Shown here: positions 16,276 to 23,842 of the stretch, one piece after another
Layout: every line of letters begins with the position of its first letter
Numbering within the stretch: the stretch's first letter is position 1
Translations under genes and position numbers: made by a program
Assembly (NCBI GenBank): GCA_029249345.1
Contig: JAQWHM010000002.1
Coordinates: 1-64,000 of the forward strand
DNA from: UBA10348 sp002469915
GTDB taxonomy: Bacteria; Bacteroidota; Rhodothermia; Rhodothermales; UBA10348
Direction: 5' to 3'
Length of the DNA stretch: 64,000 nucleotides
Notes under the pieces: model-generated
The model's input: the letters and a program-made list of their open reading frames with translations, nothing else
The model's database searches: none
Told to the model about the DNA's origin: nothing

Positions 16276-16719
16276 GTGGCTGGTATAGTATTGTGCTTCG
16301 CGATTGTCGTCATGCCTGGGACAAACGTTCTTGATGACGCCGCTTTTCTTCGAACGTTTCAGGTGATGGACAGAGTGATCCAAGATAGCCAACCTGTGTT
16401 CATGTTCGTTTGGGTTGGCTCTATTGTAGCCGTGCTGGCTACACTTGCTCTCGGTGTTAGTCAGTTGAGCGGATTGGAACTTTACCTGCTTCTTGCGGCA
16501 GCGTTTTCGTACCTGTTCGGAGTACAGCTTCCCACAGTTCGGTTCAATATTCCGCTAAATAATGAGCTTCAGTCTTTAAAGCTTGCTGAACTCGACCTGT
16601 TGGAGTTAAGAAGAGCCCGTTCAGACTTCGAGCCATCCTGGAATAGATGGAACAGGTTTAGGACGATTATCTCGTGCATCTCTGCTGTATTGTTTTTGCT
16701 ACTTCTGTTTCGGCATTGA
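16276..16719 (+). CDS. Cassette gene: DUF1772-like membrane protein, start unresolved
   Basis: The protein has four predicted transmembrane helices and a DUF1772 (anthrone oxygenase-like) pattern: LVAGIVLCFAIVVMPG near the N-terminus, QLPTVRFNIPLNN in the loop before the C-terminal half, and a final hydrophobic helix. A GTG at 16276 would start within the first helix. The frame continues upstream to 16207 with fitting sequence (FDISLIVASLFSTL), but no ATG, GTG or TTG is present there, so the true start is probably a rare codon or was lost. The gene is the sole content of cassette 4. Confidence 0.7.
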   Translation: MAGIVLCFAIVVMPGTNVLDDAAFLRTFQVMDRVIQDSQPVFMFVWVGSIVAVLATLALGVSQLSGLELYLLLAAAFSYLFGVQLPTVRFNIPLNNELQSLKLAELDLLELRRARSDFEPSWNRWNRFRTIISCISAVLFLLLLFRH

Positions 16720-16759
16720 TATTAGCAGTAGAGCTTTTACGCACGCCGCAGGTAGTGAA

Positions 16760-16868
16760 GCATAACAAGCGCATGTTACGGACTTGTACGACCTGACAAG
16801 TGGATCTGAACCGGTTATCTTCTAGAAGGTGAGTAAACTGCTCGCCGCAAATCCACCAGTCGTTATAC
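16760..16868 (+). repeat. attC site 5 (109 bp)
   Basis: Left core GCATAAC (16760-16766), right core GTTATAC (16862-16868). It is a little more diverged inside than sites 1-4 (TTACGGACTTGTACG). The left core does not fully complement the start of cassette 4 (TTATAC), the only such mismatch in the array. Confidence 0.88.
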
Positions 16869-16878
16869 GCCCTATACT

Positions 16879-17268
16879 ATGAATCACACATCCACTCTTG
16901 TAAAACTCTATGCTGTGTGCCAAGGTGCCTTAGGAGTGCTTCTTCTTTTCGTACCGGAAAGTGCAGATCTTCTTGATTCATCTGCAGAAACGCCCGATTT
17001 AGTACTTTATCAGCTTATTGGCGCCGCATTTATCGGTTTTGCTTTTGGAAATTGGACGGCGCGCGAGTCGATTTTAGGCGGGATTTATGGGAGAGCAGTA
17101 GTTGTTGGTAATCAGACATTTTCCTTCATAGGTACGATGGTCGTCGTTGGTGATTTCCCAGATAACCCAGAATGGGGATACTATTTTTTAGCTGCTGTTT
17201 TGTTATATGGAATGATCTTGTTCAGCATTTTGCAGTTTCGGCCATCTTGGTTAGATCGAAGTAAGTAG
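16879..17268 (+). CDS. Cassette gene: small four-helix membrane protein
   Basis: The 129-residue protein has about four hydrophobic helices (around residues 8-25, 43-60, 72-92 and 100-122) with short loops, and a basic end (RPSWLDRSK). There is no signal peptide and no domain I can name; small proteins of this kind are common in integron cassettes. The ATG is 10 bp after attC5 and the stop TAG lies shortly before attC6, so the gene takes up almost all of cassette 5 (16863-17396). Confidence 0.75.
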   Translation: MNHTSTLVKLYAVCQGALGVLLLFVPESADLLDSSAETPDLVLYQLIGAAFIGFAFGNWTARESILGGIYGRAVVVGNQTFSFIGTMVVVGDFPDNPEWGYYFLAAVLLYGMILFSILQFRPSWLDRSK

Positions 17269-17271
17269 GTT

Positions 17272-17402
17272 GTATAACTAGCGCATGTTGTAGGCTATTT
17301 CGGTAGAGGAACAGAAGAGTGCGGGAGAAGAAAGTGCAGCATAAAAAACGTATGTTGTGGTAAGCGGGTGAATGCTCGCCGCAAATCCGCTAACCGTTAT
17401 TC
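17272..17402 (+). repeat. attC site 6, composite and partly decayed (131 bp)
   Basis: Left core GTATAAC (17272-17278) complements the start of cassette 5 (TTATAC). The right side keeps GCTCGCCGCAAATCCGC and ends GTTATTC, a poor right core. Inside, a second left-half-like segment (GCATAAAAAACGTATGTTG at about 17339-17357) follows the first, making the site longer than the rest. It looks like two left halves in front of one right half. Confidence 0.75.
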
Positions 17403-17435
17403 CGCGCCAGTTTTTCTCGTCAGTAAGCCTGAATC

Positions 17436-17966
17436 ATGCGACCCTTTATTTTCCTTTTGACTCTAGCATTCATCCTTTGTGCACCGTTGCGATCGGATGC
17501 TCAGGTACATTCTCACGATCATTCTTCTCCTTATGCTGGTTTTACGGATCGAGAGATCAAGTCCATGTCACCAGAGGAAATCGAGGGGTTACTAAACGGT
17601 GATGGGCTTGGGATGGCACTGGCTGCTGAATTAAACAAATACCCGGGTCCTCGTCACGTATTGGAACTTGGACCTGCACTCGGTCTATCTGTGGATCAGG
17701 AGTCCAAGATTCAGACGATCTTCGACGAGATGCAAAATGAAGCTCGGTCATTCGGTAGATTAATAGTAGAATTGGAGCGTGATCTCGATCAAACGTTTGT
17801 TGAAGGCACTATTTCCGAAGCCTGTTTGGGAGAATTGCTCGAAGCCGTCGCGCTGAATCGTGCTCATCTCAGGTTGGTACACCTGCGAGCACATATCCGC
17901 CTTCTTCCGATCCTGACTGAGTCACAGCGAATGCACTATGAGAAGGCTCGAGGTTACGCAGGATGA
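17436..17966 (+). CDS. Spy/CpxP-like periplasmic protein
   Basis: A 176-residue exported protein with signal peptide (FIFLLTLAFILCAPLRSDAQ), a His-rich start (VHSHDHSS), and a helical body. It contains IKSMSPEEIEGLLNGDGLGM, then YPGPRHVLELGPALGLS and the L-T-E-S-Q-R-x-H-Y repeat-like end, matching a family of periplasmic Spy/CpxP-like proteins (periplasmic heavy-metal sensor group). Related proteins act as chaperones or metal sensors. It lies between attC6 and a truncated attC half-site at 17973, so it may have been a sixth cassette. Confidence 0.75.
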   Translation: MRPFIFLLTLAFILCAPLRSDAQVHSHDHSSPYAGFTDREIKSMSPEEIEGLLNGDGLGMALAAELNKYPGPRHVLELGPALGLSVDQESKIQTIFDEMQNEARSFGRLIVELERDLDQTFVEGTISEACLGELLEAVALNRAHLRLVHLRAHIRLLPILTESQRMHYEKARGYAG

Positions 17967-17972
17967 CGAGAT

Positions 17973-17998
17973 GTATAAAGTTCATTTTGCGGGCTCGT
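17973..17998 (+). repeat. Truncated attC left half
   Basis: GTATAAAGTTCATTTTGCGGG and the following CTCGTA match the left half of the array's attC sites (GTATAAC-N-CAT-TTGCGGGCTCGCA). No right half follows; 19 bp later the PIG-L gene begins. This marks the right edge of the compact array. Confidence 0.65.
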
Positions 17999-18016
17999 AT
18001 TTATCATCGAATCACT

Positions 18017-18913
18017 ATGAAAACTTGCCGTTACCTTGGTTTTTTGATCCTCCTCCTTGTTGCTGCCAGTTATATGCAGCCTGCTCAGGCACAAGAAGGC
18101 CCTTCCATTCTTATTATTACGGCCCACCCGGATGATGATGCTTCATTCGCCGCTACGATCCACCGAATTACGCACAATCTCGGTGGAACAGCAGATCTTG
18201 CACTGATCACGAATGGTGCCGGAGGATATCGGTTTTCAACTTTCGCCGAAGATATTTACGGCCTGGAGTTGACCAACCCAGAGATCGCCAAGAAACACAT
18301 TCCCGCTATTCGTAAAAAAGAACTTATGGCCGGCGGAAGCATCATCGGACTTCGAGATTATACGTTCATCGACCAGCCGGACACAGGTAAAACGTTTGAT
18401 GCCGACGCAGTCATGGATAACGAATGGGACGTCGAACTGGTGGCCCGCGTTCTAGACAGAGTATTGGCCGATGGGGATTATGACTTTGTTTTCACTATGG
18501 TGCCGGTCCCATCAACACATGCCCACCACAAGGCTGCATCCATTTTTGCCCTCGAAGCCGTATCGCGTATGGCAACAGCAAATCGGCCGATTGTGCTGGC
18601 AGGAAGTTCTCAGTCTACGTTTCCGCCCGAGTCGTTCACATTTCGCATGCTGGAGGGTCATCCATTGACGACGCTCAGCGACGAGCATGGTCCTTGGGGA
18701 TTTAATCGAAACACCAAACTGGGCCTCGACGATCGCCTGAACTATAACATTATTCGCAACTGGTTAATTGCCGAGCACAAAAGCCAGGGTACCATGCAAA
18801 CATACATGAGCTTGGGCGAATCCTGGGAAACGTATTGGCTCTATGAAATGAACGGCCCCGAGGCTGTCCCTACCGTTCAGGCACTTTTTGATGCCGTCGT
18901 AGATGTAAAGTAG
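18017..18913 (+). CDS. Exported PIG-L/LmbE family deacetylase
   Basis: From ATG 18017 the product has a signal peptide (GFLILLLVAASYMQPAQAQ). The zinc-binding motif AHPDDDASF appears at about residue 34 and a second histidine motif THAHHKAAS near residue 170, typical of PIG-L/LmbE N-acetylglucosamine deacetylases. About 298 residues, normal length. The longer frame from 17963 begins inside the truncated attC and preceding gene and lacks a signal peptide. Substrate is unknown, probably an N-acetylated sugar. Confidence 0.9.
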   Translation: MKTCRYLGFLILLLVAASYMQPAQAQEGPSILIITAHPDDDASFAATIHRITHNLGGTADLALITNGAGGYRFSTFAEDIYGLELTNPEIAKKHIPAIRKKELMAGGSIIGLRDYTFIDQPDTGKTFDADAVMDNEWDVELVARVLDRVLADGDYDFVFTMVPVPSTHAHHKAASIFALEAVSRMATANRPIVLAGSSQSTFPPESFTFRMLEGHPLTTLSDEHGPWGFNRNTKLGLDDRLNYNIIRNWLIAEHKSQGTMQTYMSLGESWETYWLYEMNGPEAVPTVQALFDAVVDVK

Positions 18914-18946
18914 GCTCGGTTTTAACTGAACGGCACACTCTTGAGG

Positions 18947-20584
18947 TTACCACGAACCGTACATCGGATTAGGTAACAGGATGTAGGTGGTTTCGGTTGA
19001 TGCGAGTAGGGCCTCCAAGCTTGCCGTTTCTTGGGTAACTCCGGCAAAGTCTTCGATATTATCTCCGACTTGCATGACAATGGTGGCACCCGGGAAGGAG
19101 TTGTGGCGCTCGTTTTCGGCCTGATAGCAGCTACTTGTACCGTTTTCTAATTGCTCACGCCTCAAGTCTTTATCATTGATGATGTTCCCCCCGTTAACCG
19201 ATGATACATCCTTGGATGAGCGGCCCATGAGGCACGAATTGGTTGTTGTAAGAGGCAGGCCCAGGGCTATCATGTTGCTCCAGGTGTGGTGGTCTTGAAC
19301 GCGGTTTCTGTTGGTGATAAATCCTACGTGACCTCCGAGCCCGATCACCGTTTCAATAAAAGAGCCAACACCGGGGACGAGTCGCGCTTGTTCGCTTGCC
19401 ACCCATTTGGCCCAAGATTCCGAGGTATAGGTTCGGCCTGAGCGGTCCAATATGACCTGATAGTCGCTGTTATCCAGCACCGTTTCATCGATGTCCATGG
19501 TCACCATCCATGGCGTGGTGGGAAGACTAGCACTCTTCAAGTATTCAGAAGCTCGATGGTAGGTCGACGTAGTTAAATAGCGGTATTCTTTACTGGTGGT
19601 CTGCCACGTGACCGATGTGCTAAGTGGTAACTGACCGTTCTCTAACGTCAACGACACGGCGCAATGATCACTCAGCATGTTGTCTGGGTTCATATCGTCA
19701 TACGAGTGGACTCGGGGGGATGTTGTTAGCGCGGGACTCTGCAGTTGGCCCATGAGGATGTGGTCGATGGGAGCAGGGTAATACGGATGACACCCGATGA
19801 GACTAGCCGTTGCGTTCACGAGGTTTGATTCCGCGCCGTTGCTGTTGTCTGCCATGAGCATCGACAACTTGTTGTAAGGAGAAGACAAGCGATGATTGAA
19901 GTCTCCTACAACGAGGTAAGGCGTCTTTTCGCGTTCTTTTGCTTCAATCCAGTCGTCCAAAATAGGAGCCTGGCGGGCAAATGTCTGGCATGCTTCAGAA
20001 TCAGAGCGAGAGAAATCATCCTTAAAACAGCCACTTTTCATGTGGACATTCAGGATATCCATTTCGCCAAGCGGCGTCGAGACGGTAAGCTCCATCCCAT
20101 GACGCAATCCGGGGTTATCAAGTCCCAGTGCGGTAAAGTCGGTTTCTCCAAGTACCTCGATATCATTTTGCACGGCGAAGGCCACCTTTTGCTGCGTGGA
20201 CTGCCGTCCGCTTTCTCGGCACTCGTACGTCTCACTGTCGGGTCGTTGCGAAAGAAACAACTGCCAATCGCTCGGCGGAAAGACCTGTCCCAGCGCTTCA
20301 ATAGATCCGACTTCCTGAAGAGCTACGATATCAGCTTCCAGATCTTGGGCATACGAGCGAAGGGCTCTGATTTCTGCTTTTGTCCGGGAGCGGCATCCGT
20401 CAGTAATTGGAAAGGCCAAATGTTCGACGTTCCAAGTGACGACGCGCAATGTCCCACTTCCCAACGCCTGCTGTGCTTCCGAGCTTTGACCCTCATTTTT
20501 CGGTTGGTTTGAGCAGGAGGTTATTCCGAGCGTGATTGCAAGGATCAGGCCAAGCGAAAAAAGTGTGTTTCGAGTGGTGTGCAT
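18947..20584 (-). CDS. Lipoprotein fusion: EEP nuclease domain plus class C acid phosphatase (HAD)
   Basis: The 545-residue lipoprotein has a lipobox ITSCS near residue 24. Residues about 45-320 are an endonuclease/exonuclease/phosphatase domain: VVTWNVEH, ALQEVG, NVHMKSG, VVGDFNHR and MLSDHCAV carry its metal and catalytic residues. Residues about 330-545 are a HAD acid phosphatase of the lipoprotein e(P4) type with MDIDETVLDN, FITNR and QVGDNIEDF. A surface protein that cuts nucleic acid or phosphoesters and then releases phosphate from the nucleotides would serve phosphorus or nucleoside scavenging. Neither domain shows a damaged active site. Confidence 0.88.
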   Translation of the reverse strand: MHTTRNTLFSLGLILAITLGITSCSNQPKNEGQSSEAQQALGSGTLRVVTWNVEHLAFPITDGCRSRTKAEIRALRSYAQDLEADIVALQEVGSIEALGQVFPPSDWQLFLSQRPDSETYECRESGRQSTQQKVAFAVQNDIEVLGETDFTALGLDNPGLRHGMELTVSTPLGEMDILNVHMKSGCFKDDFSRSDSEACQTFARQAPILDDWIEAKEREKTPYLVVGDFNHRLSSPYNKLSMLMADNSNGAESNLVNATASLIGCHPYYPAPIDHILMGQLQSPALTTSPRVHSYDDMNPDNMLSDHCAVSLTLENGQLPLSTSVTWQTTSKEYRYLTTSTYHRASEYLKSASLPTTPWMVTMDIDETVLDNSDYQVILDRSGRTYTSESWAKWVASEQARLVPGVGSFIETVIGLGGHVGFITNRNRVQDHHTWSNMIALGLPLTTTNSCLMGRSSKDVSSVNGGNIINDKDLRREQLENGTSSCYQAENERHNSFPGATIVMQVGDNIEDFAGVTQETASLEALLASTETTYILLPNPMYGSW

Positions 20585-20914
20585 ATGTTCAAAAATGGAT
20601 TGAAATCAACTTCTTGTAGTCGGTGTCGCGGACCACATTACCGGATCATTTTGGGTTTCCAAGACGATGATAAGGTGATATGAAGTTATCTACCGAAGGT
20701 TCGGTTTATGGATTTTCATGTTCTTTTCCTCTTTCACTTCCTTGAATCTCTTGGGCGAGACGACATGGAGGTGGTGTACTGCACGACAGGTACACATCTG
20801 TTTTCCGCGTTTAGCCCGAGCCAGAACACGCAGCGTTGTAAGGACTGACGCATAGAATCGGTCATCGACCCTCTCTAGATACAGCGATGGAATTAATGGA
20901 TTAATGTCCTCGGA
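20585..20914. other. Intergenic stretch with a start-less open frame after merC
   Basis: No ordinary gene is visible. On the minus strand a frame runs without stops from directly after the merC TAA to TAG at 20693-20695 (about 73 codons). It encodes a basic segment with CTCR followed by VHHLHVV, but has no suitable start near its front. It may be a coding remnant or chance. The promoter of the downstream minus-strand phosphatase fusion should lie near 20585-20640. Confidence 0.35.
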
Positions 20915-21322
20915 TTATCCTTGATCGTGCTCACAGCTACCGTTTCTACAAGCTCGAAAATTACGTATATGAGCGGCGATGAGAAGCCCGGCAGATATAA
21001 GCGTTGCAATCCGTTCGCCTGTTTCGCCAAGAAGCTCATGAAAATATAGAGCTGAGCCAATAAGGCCAGCTACACCGATTGATCCCAAAATATATACTAT
21101 ACGATCTTTGTGTTTCTGACAACCTATTGCAAACGCAAACATCGCAGATGGGAGTACAAACCATAATACTGCTGCATGGAATAAATCCTCAGACATGAAG
21201 AGTGTAGGGGCCACGCTTCCACCGATAAGAAGACCTGGAGCGAGGATACAATGAGCAACACATATGGTGGAACTAATTATGCCAACGGTGTCGGCGATTG
21301 ATTCAATCTTAAGCAATTTCAT
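20915..21322 (-). CDS. MerC domain membrane protein
   Basis: A 135-residue protein with four transmembrane helices. The first contains STICVAHCILAPGL, the Cys pair (C-x3-C type) of the MerC metal transporter family, and the C-terminus carries CRNGSC plus EHDQG, a second Cys pair. MerC takes up mercuric ion in mercury operons, but relatives in Bacteroidota-like genomes occur alone and may move other thiophilic metals such as zinc. No merA or merR is nearby. The ATG is at the start of a Lys/Leu-rich helix. Confidence 0.85.
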   Translation of the reverse strand: MKLLKIESIADTVGIISSTICVAHCILAPGLLIGGSVAPTLFMSEDLFHAAVLWFVLPSAMFAFAIGCQKHKDRIVYILGSIGVAGLIGSALYFHELLGETGERIATLISAGLLIAAHIRNFRACRNGSCEHDQG

Positions 21323-21622
21323 GTTCTTATAGGGTTAGCTATGAAGTCGAGGAAGAGGGATTATGGCCCCGTACGTGGGCTGACAATTTGGCTGTTTAAT
21401 ACCCCATTGCAGGAGCCACCGTTCAGGAATCGGATAATCTGGGGAATTCAACAATCTCATCTGCACCAAGAAAGTCCAATCTCTCTTGTTGCGTTGCGAA
21501 GCGTTGCATCAACGCAGCATTTGGCAAACAAGAGTTAAGCGATATGCCAGAGATATTTCTCTGAATATGATAAAGGACCCGCAAGTGTCATGGCCTCGAT
21601 GGTGGCCAATGATGAGGAGGAT
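21323..21622. other. Upstream region of merC
   Basis: No convincing gene. A 10-bp-period direct repeat GCGTTGC-GAA-GCGTTGC lies at 21490-21506, about 180 bp ahead of merC and could be a binding site. On the minus strand a short frame just before it encodes about 28 residues (MQRFATQQERLDFLGADEIV...), possibly the tail of a lost gene. Confidence 0.3.
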
Positions 21623-21973
21623 TTATCCGACTGACGGCGGACCCCTTGGAACCACACTCGAAGGGTAGGTTGTCGGATGAGCCGACTCGCTCAGGTGGGT
21701 AGGTTGCTCCGATTCAAGACTCACGTACGCAGGCGTACATCTCCTGTCCAGATCTGAAGACGAGTACGTCAGCGTACTGCACAGTTCGCACTCGACTGAG
21801 TGGGATAACTGGGAAACGCTTGTACCGTCGCTCGTTGGTGCGGACTCTATTTCCGAGTGACTTGCCCAATGAATTGCAGGAAATAATGTCCCGCCTATAA
21901 AATAGAGCAGGGCAACGTATTGACTATATCTGCGCAATGAAACCATAAGCGAGCAGAAACGAACGAGCATCAT
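21623..21973 (-). CDS. Small membrane-anchored protein with CxxC motif
   Basis: From the ATG at 21973 the protein is about 116 residues: one transmembrane helix (VALLYFIGGTLFPAIHWASH), then an extracytoplasmic part with HSVECELCSTL and an RGPPS ending. This pattern resembles small Cys/His proteins found beside metal-uptake genes in Bacteroidota-like genomes, and merC is the next gene on the same strand 300 bp away. A metal-linked role is inferred only. The longer frame to 22057 is possible but adds no helix or motif. Confidence 0.5.
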   Translation of the reverse strand: MMLVRFCSLMVSLRRYSQYVALLYFIGGTLFPAIHWASHSEIESAPTSDGTSVSQLSHSVECELCSTLTYSSSDLDRRCTPAYVSLESEQPTHLSESAHPTTYPSSVVPRGPPSVG

Positions 21974-22166
21974 CTCAAAGCGATGATATTTCGGGGAGAA
22001 TTCTGAGGTGGAAAAAGATAAATTGAATTCGCGAGGTTCACAACCCATTAACGACATGTGTGCTCCCGGTGGTCTTCGAAGATTTCTTGGTTGGGTTTCC
22101 GAAGACGGTTTCGAGGAGTCTCAAACAGCTAACAACGGCCCCGGCTAGGCTAGATGTTCTCTCCAC

Positions 22167-22278
22167 ACACAACAAGCGCAGGTTGCGGGCTCGCAAAGAC
22201 TGGCAGCGCCGGTTTGTATGGGTTAGATTCTGAAAGGAAGCATTGATGCTCGCCTCCCATCTAGCAGTCCAACATTTC
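22167..22278 (+). repeat. Degenerate attC site
   Basis: The stretch follows the array's attC sites closely: AACAAGCGCAGGTTGCGGGC at the left, then GACTGGC, GTTAGATTCTGAAAGG and GATGCTCGCC, in the same order and spacing. The right core has decayed (CAGTCCAACATTTC instead of CAGCCGTTATGC) and the left core reads ACACAAC. It lies 17 bp before the hydrolase gene at 22295, so that gene was probably once a cassette. The remainder of 22058-22294 holds nothing else recognised. Confidence 0.75.
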
Positions 22279-22294
22279 TGAGAGCCACGTTAAA

Positions 22295-23482
22295 ATGCTA
22301 AAGAGAATGCGCCAATTGATCCAGGTTTTTGCAATCGGAATTGCTGTATTACACCTCCTTGGTTTTCAGGTGCAAACCGATGAGGATTCGGCCGAATCCA
22401 CTCAGCAAGTTCGTGACTCTGAACTGGTGTTTTCGGAATTAGACATCAACCAGACGAATCGAGGTACGATCAATATTAACGGCTACGACCGCCATTTTTC
22501 GGTTACGTTTCCCACTTCGTACGATCATACTGTTTCGTATCCAGTTGTTCTGTTGTTTCATGGCTGTATGTGTCGTCCCAGTTTTACGGATGAAATGATA
22601 TTGAGCTATCTGGATTGGAAGCCGAGGCAGGAATCGTATAAAGAGGACTTTATCACGATAAAGATGTCGGCGTTTTCTGAAAAAAAGCCGGAAACTCCGC
22701 AAGAGGTTGAAGAGGGCGGAGCTCGTGGTATGTGGCTCTGGCACGAAAAAGCAACGTCAAATCGCGACGACTACGTGTTTGTTGATAGGTTGCTGGAAGA
22801 ACTACACGTGTCATCCGAAATCAATATCGATTCGAACAACATTTTTGGTGTTGGTCATTCATCTGGGGCCATCTTTTTGATGTCGTACGTTCTAGGTGGT
22901 CCGCCCGACCTATCTGAGCTAGCTATAAATGATGGTTATGCCTTCAAAGCCATTTCGGTGTCGGGAGGATCAACATTCCGAAAAGGGGTGGTCGACTTTA
23001 AAGAAAATACACCCAGTACGTTGCCATCTGTCTTACACATTCAGGGCGAGCGGGATCAAGGTTTGTGGTTTAACGGACAAGAAACGGGAAAGAGCGGAGT
23101 CAATTTCTTAGAATTCTCGCGACCATCTCCGCCTACTATTATTGACGGCCTGCGAGATACCAATCACGGACTAACGTTTTCGGCGTGGGACGAAAACGAT
23201 CCTTCAAAGCCCAGTACGCTTCATAAGTGGGCCAAAAATCTCAACCTCGAATACTCGGGCTTCAAGGAGTACCCAAAATACTACGTCTATAATTTTGCCC
23301 CGGAATCAGCGTCTGAAAAAGTGCTTACGGGTATTAGGATCAAGGAATGTGGGCATGGTGTGGCCGCGGATCAGTACCAATCTGACTTCTTCCGAATATT
23401 TTCAGTTCATAACGGCAACCGGAGTGATTTTAACGCGGCCATTTCTCGAGATACGGATATGCTTTTTTGCGGACCGCGATGA
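22295..23482 (+). CDS. Exported alpha/beta-hydrolase, PHB-depolymerase/LpqC-like
   Basis: The 395-residue product has an N-terminal signal or anchor helix (LIQVFAIGIAVLHLLGF). The hydrolase core shows YPVVLLFHGCMCRPSF for the first strand and oxyanion region, nucleophile motif GHSSGAIFLM at about residue 190, and IKECGHGVAADQ near the end with a likely catalytic His. The general design is that of the cassette hydrolase at 13008, but the two are only distantly alike. It begins directly after the degenerate attC site, consistent with a former cassette. Substrate unknown. Confidence 0.75.
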   Translation: MLKRMRQLIQVFAIGIAVLHLLGFQVQTDEDSAESTQQVRDSELVFSELDINQTNRGTININGYDRHFSVTFPTSYDHTVSYPVVLLFHGCMCRPSFTDEMILSYLDWKPRQESYKEDFITIKMSAFSEKKPETPQEVEEGGARGMWLWHEKATSNRDDYVFVDRLLEELHVSSEINIDSNNIFGVGHSSGAIFLMSYVLGGPPDLSELAINDGYAFKAISVSGGSTFRKGVVDFKENTPSTLPSVLHIQGERDQGLWFNGQETGKSGVNFLEFSRPSPPTIIDGLRDTNHGLTFSAWDENDPSKPSTLHKWAKNLNLEYSGFKEYPKYYVYNFAPESASEKVLTGIRIKECGHGVAADQYQSDFFRIFSVHNGNRSDFNAAISRDTDMLFCGPR

Positions 23483-23559
23483 TATCGCTCCTTGGGATAA
23501 TGAGGTAGGCACTTCGCCAGCCAAGTGAACCGGCTTTAGATCGGGGAAACCATTTTCAG

Positions 23560-23694
23560 CTACAAGTCTGCAAGGTCTTTAATGTCTGCAATGGCCATTT
23601 CCGAGTAATCTTTGAGGGCAGTCATTGAAACATGCAGTCCAAAACTCATGTACAAATGGTTGACATATGCCTGCTGGATTTCTTTCTTGAGGAC
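23560..23694 (-). pseudogene. Short coding remnant
   Basis: A frame of 44 codons encodes QQAYVNHLYMSFGLHVSMTA followed by an alpha-helical end, reading like the tail of a globular protein, and ends at TAG 23560-23562. It is cut at its front by an in-frame stop at 23695 and has no start. Family not recognised. The surrounding 23483-23840 is otherwise without a gene. Confidence 0.3.
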
Positions 23695-23842
23695 CTATGC
23701 CACACCTTGATTTTGAGTAATTGGACTGAGAGCTGGAGAGTTGAATAAGATGGTACCTTACCTTTGCTGAATTAGGTGCCTAACACGCCAAGATATTGCT
23801 CTTAGTAGAACGTAAAAATGATCTGACTTGTTATGACGTAAA

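Noticed and set aside
12861..17402. Regularly repeated sequence considered as a CRISPR array
   Set aside because: Units are about 110 bp, have complementary end cores and are separated by whole genes of different length; this fits attC sites, not CRISPR repeats.
12526..18913. Search for an integron integrase or attI near the array
   Set aside because: No tyrosine-recombinase frame is visible on either strand in the window, so none is annotated.
19892..20512. 206-codon plus-strand frame
   Set aside because: It runs antisense through the nuclease-phosphatase fusion, whose motifs are intact; the plus frame has no recognisable domain.
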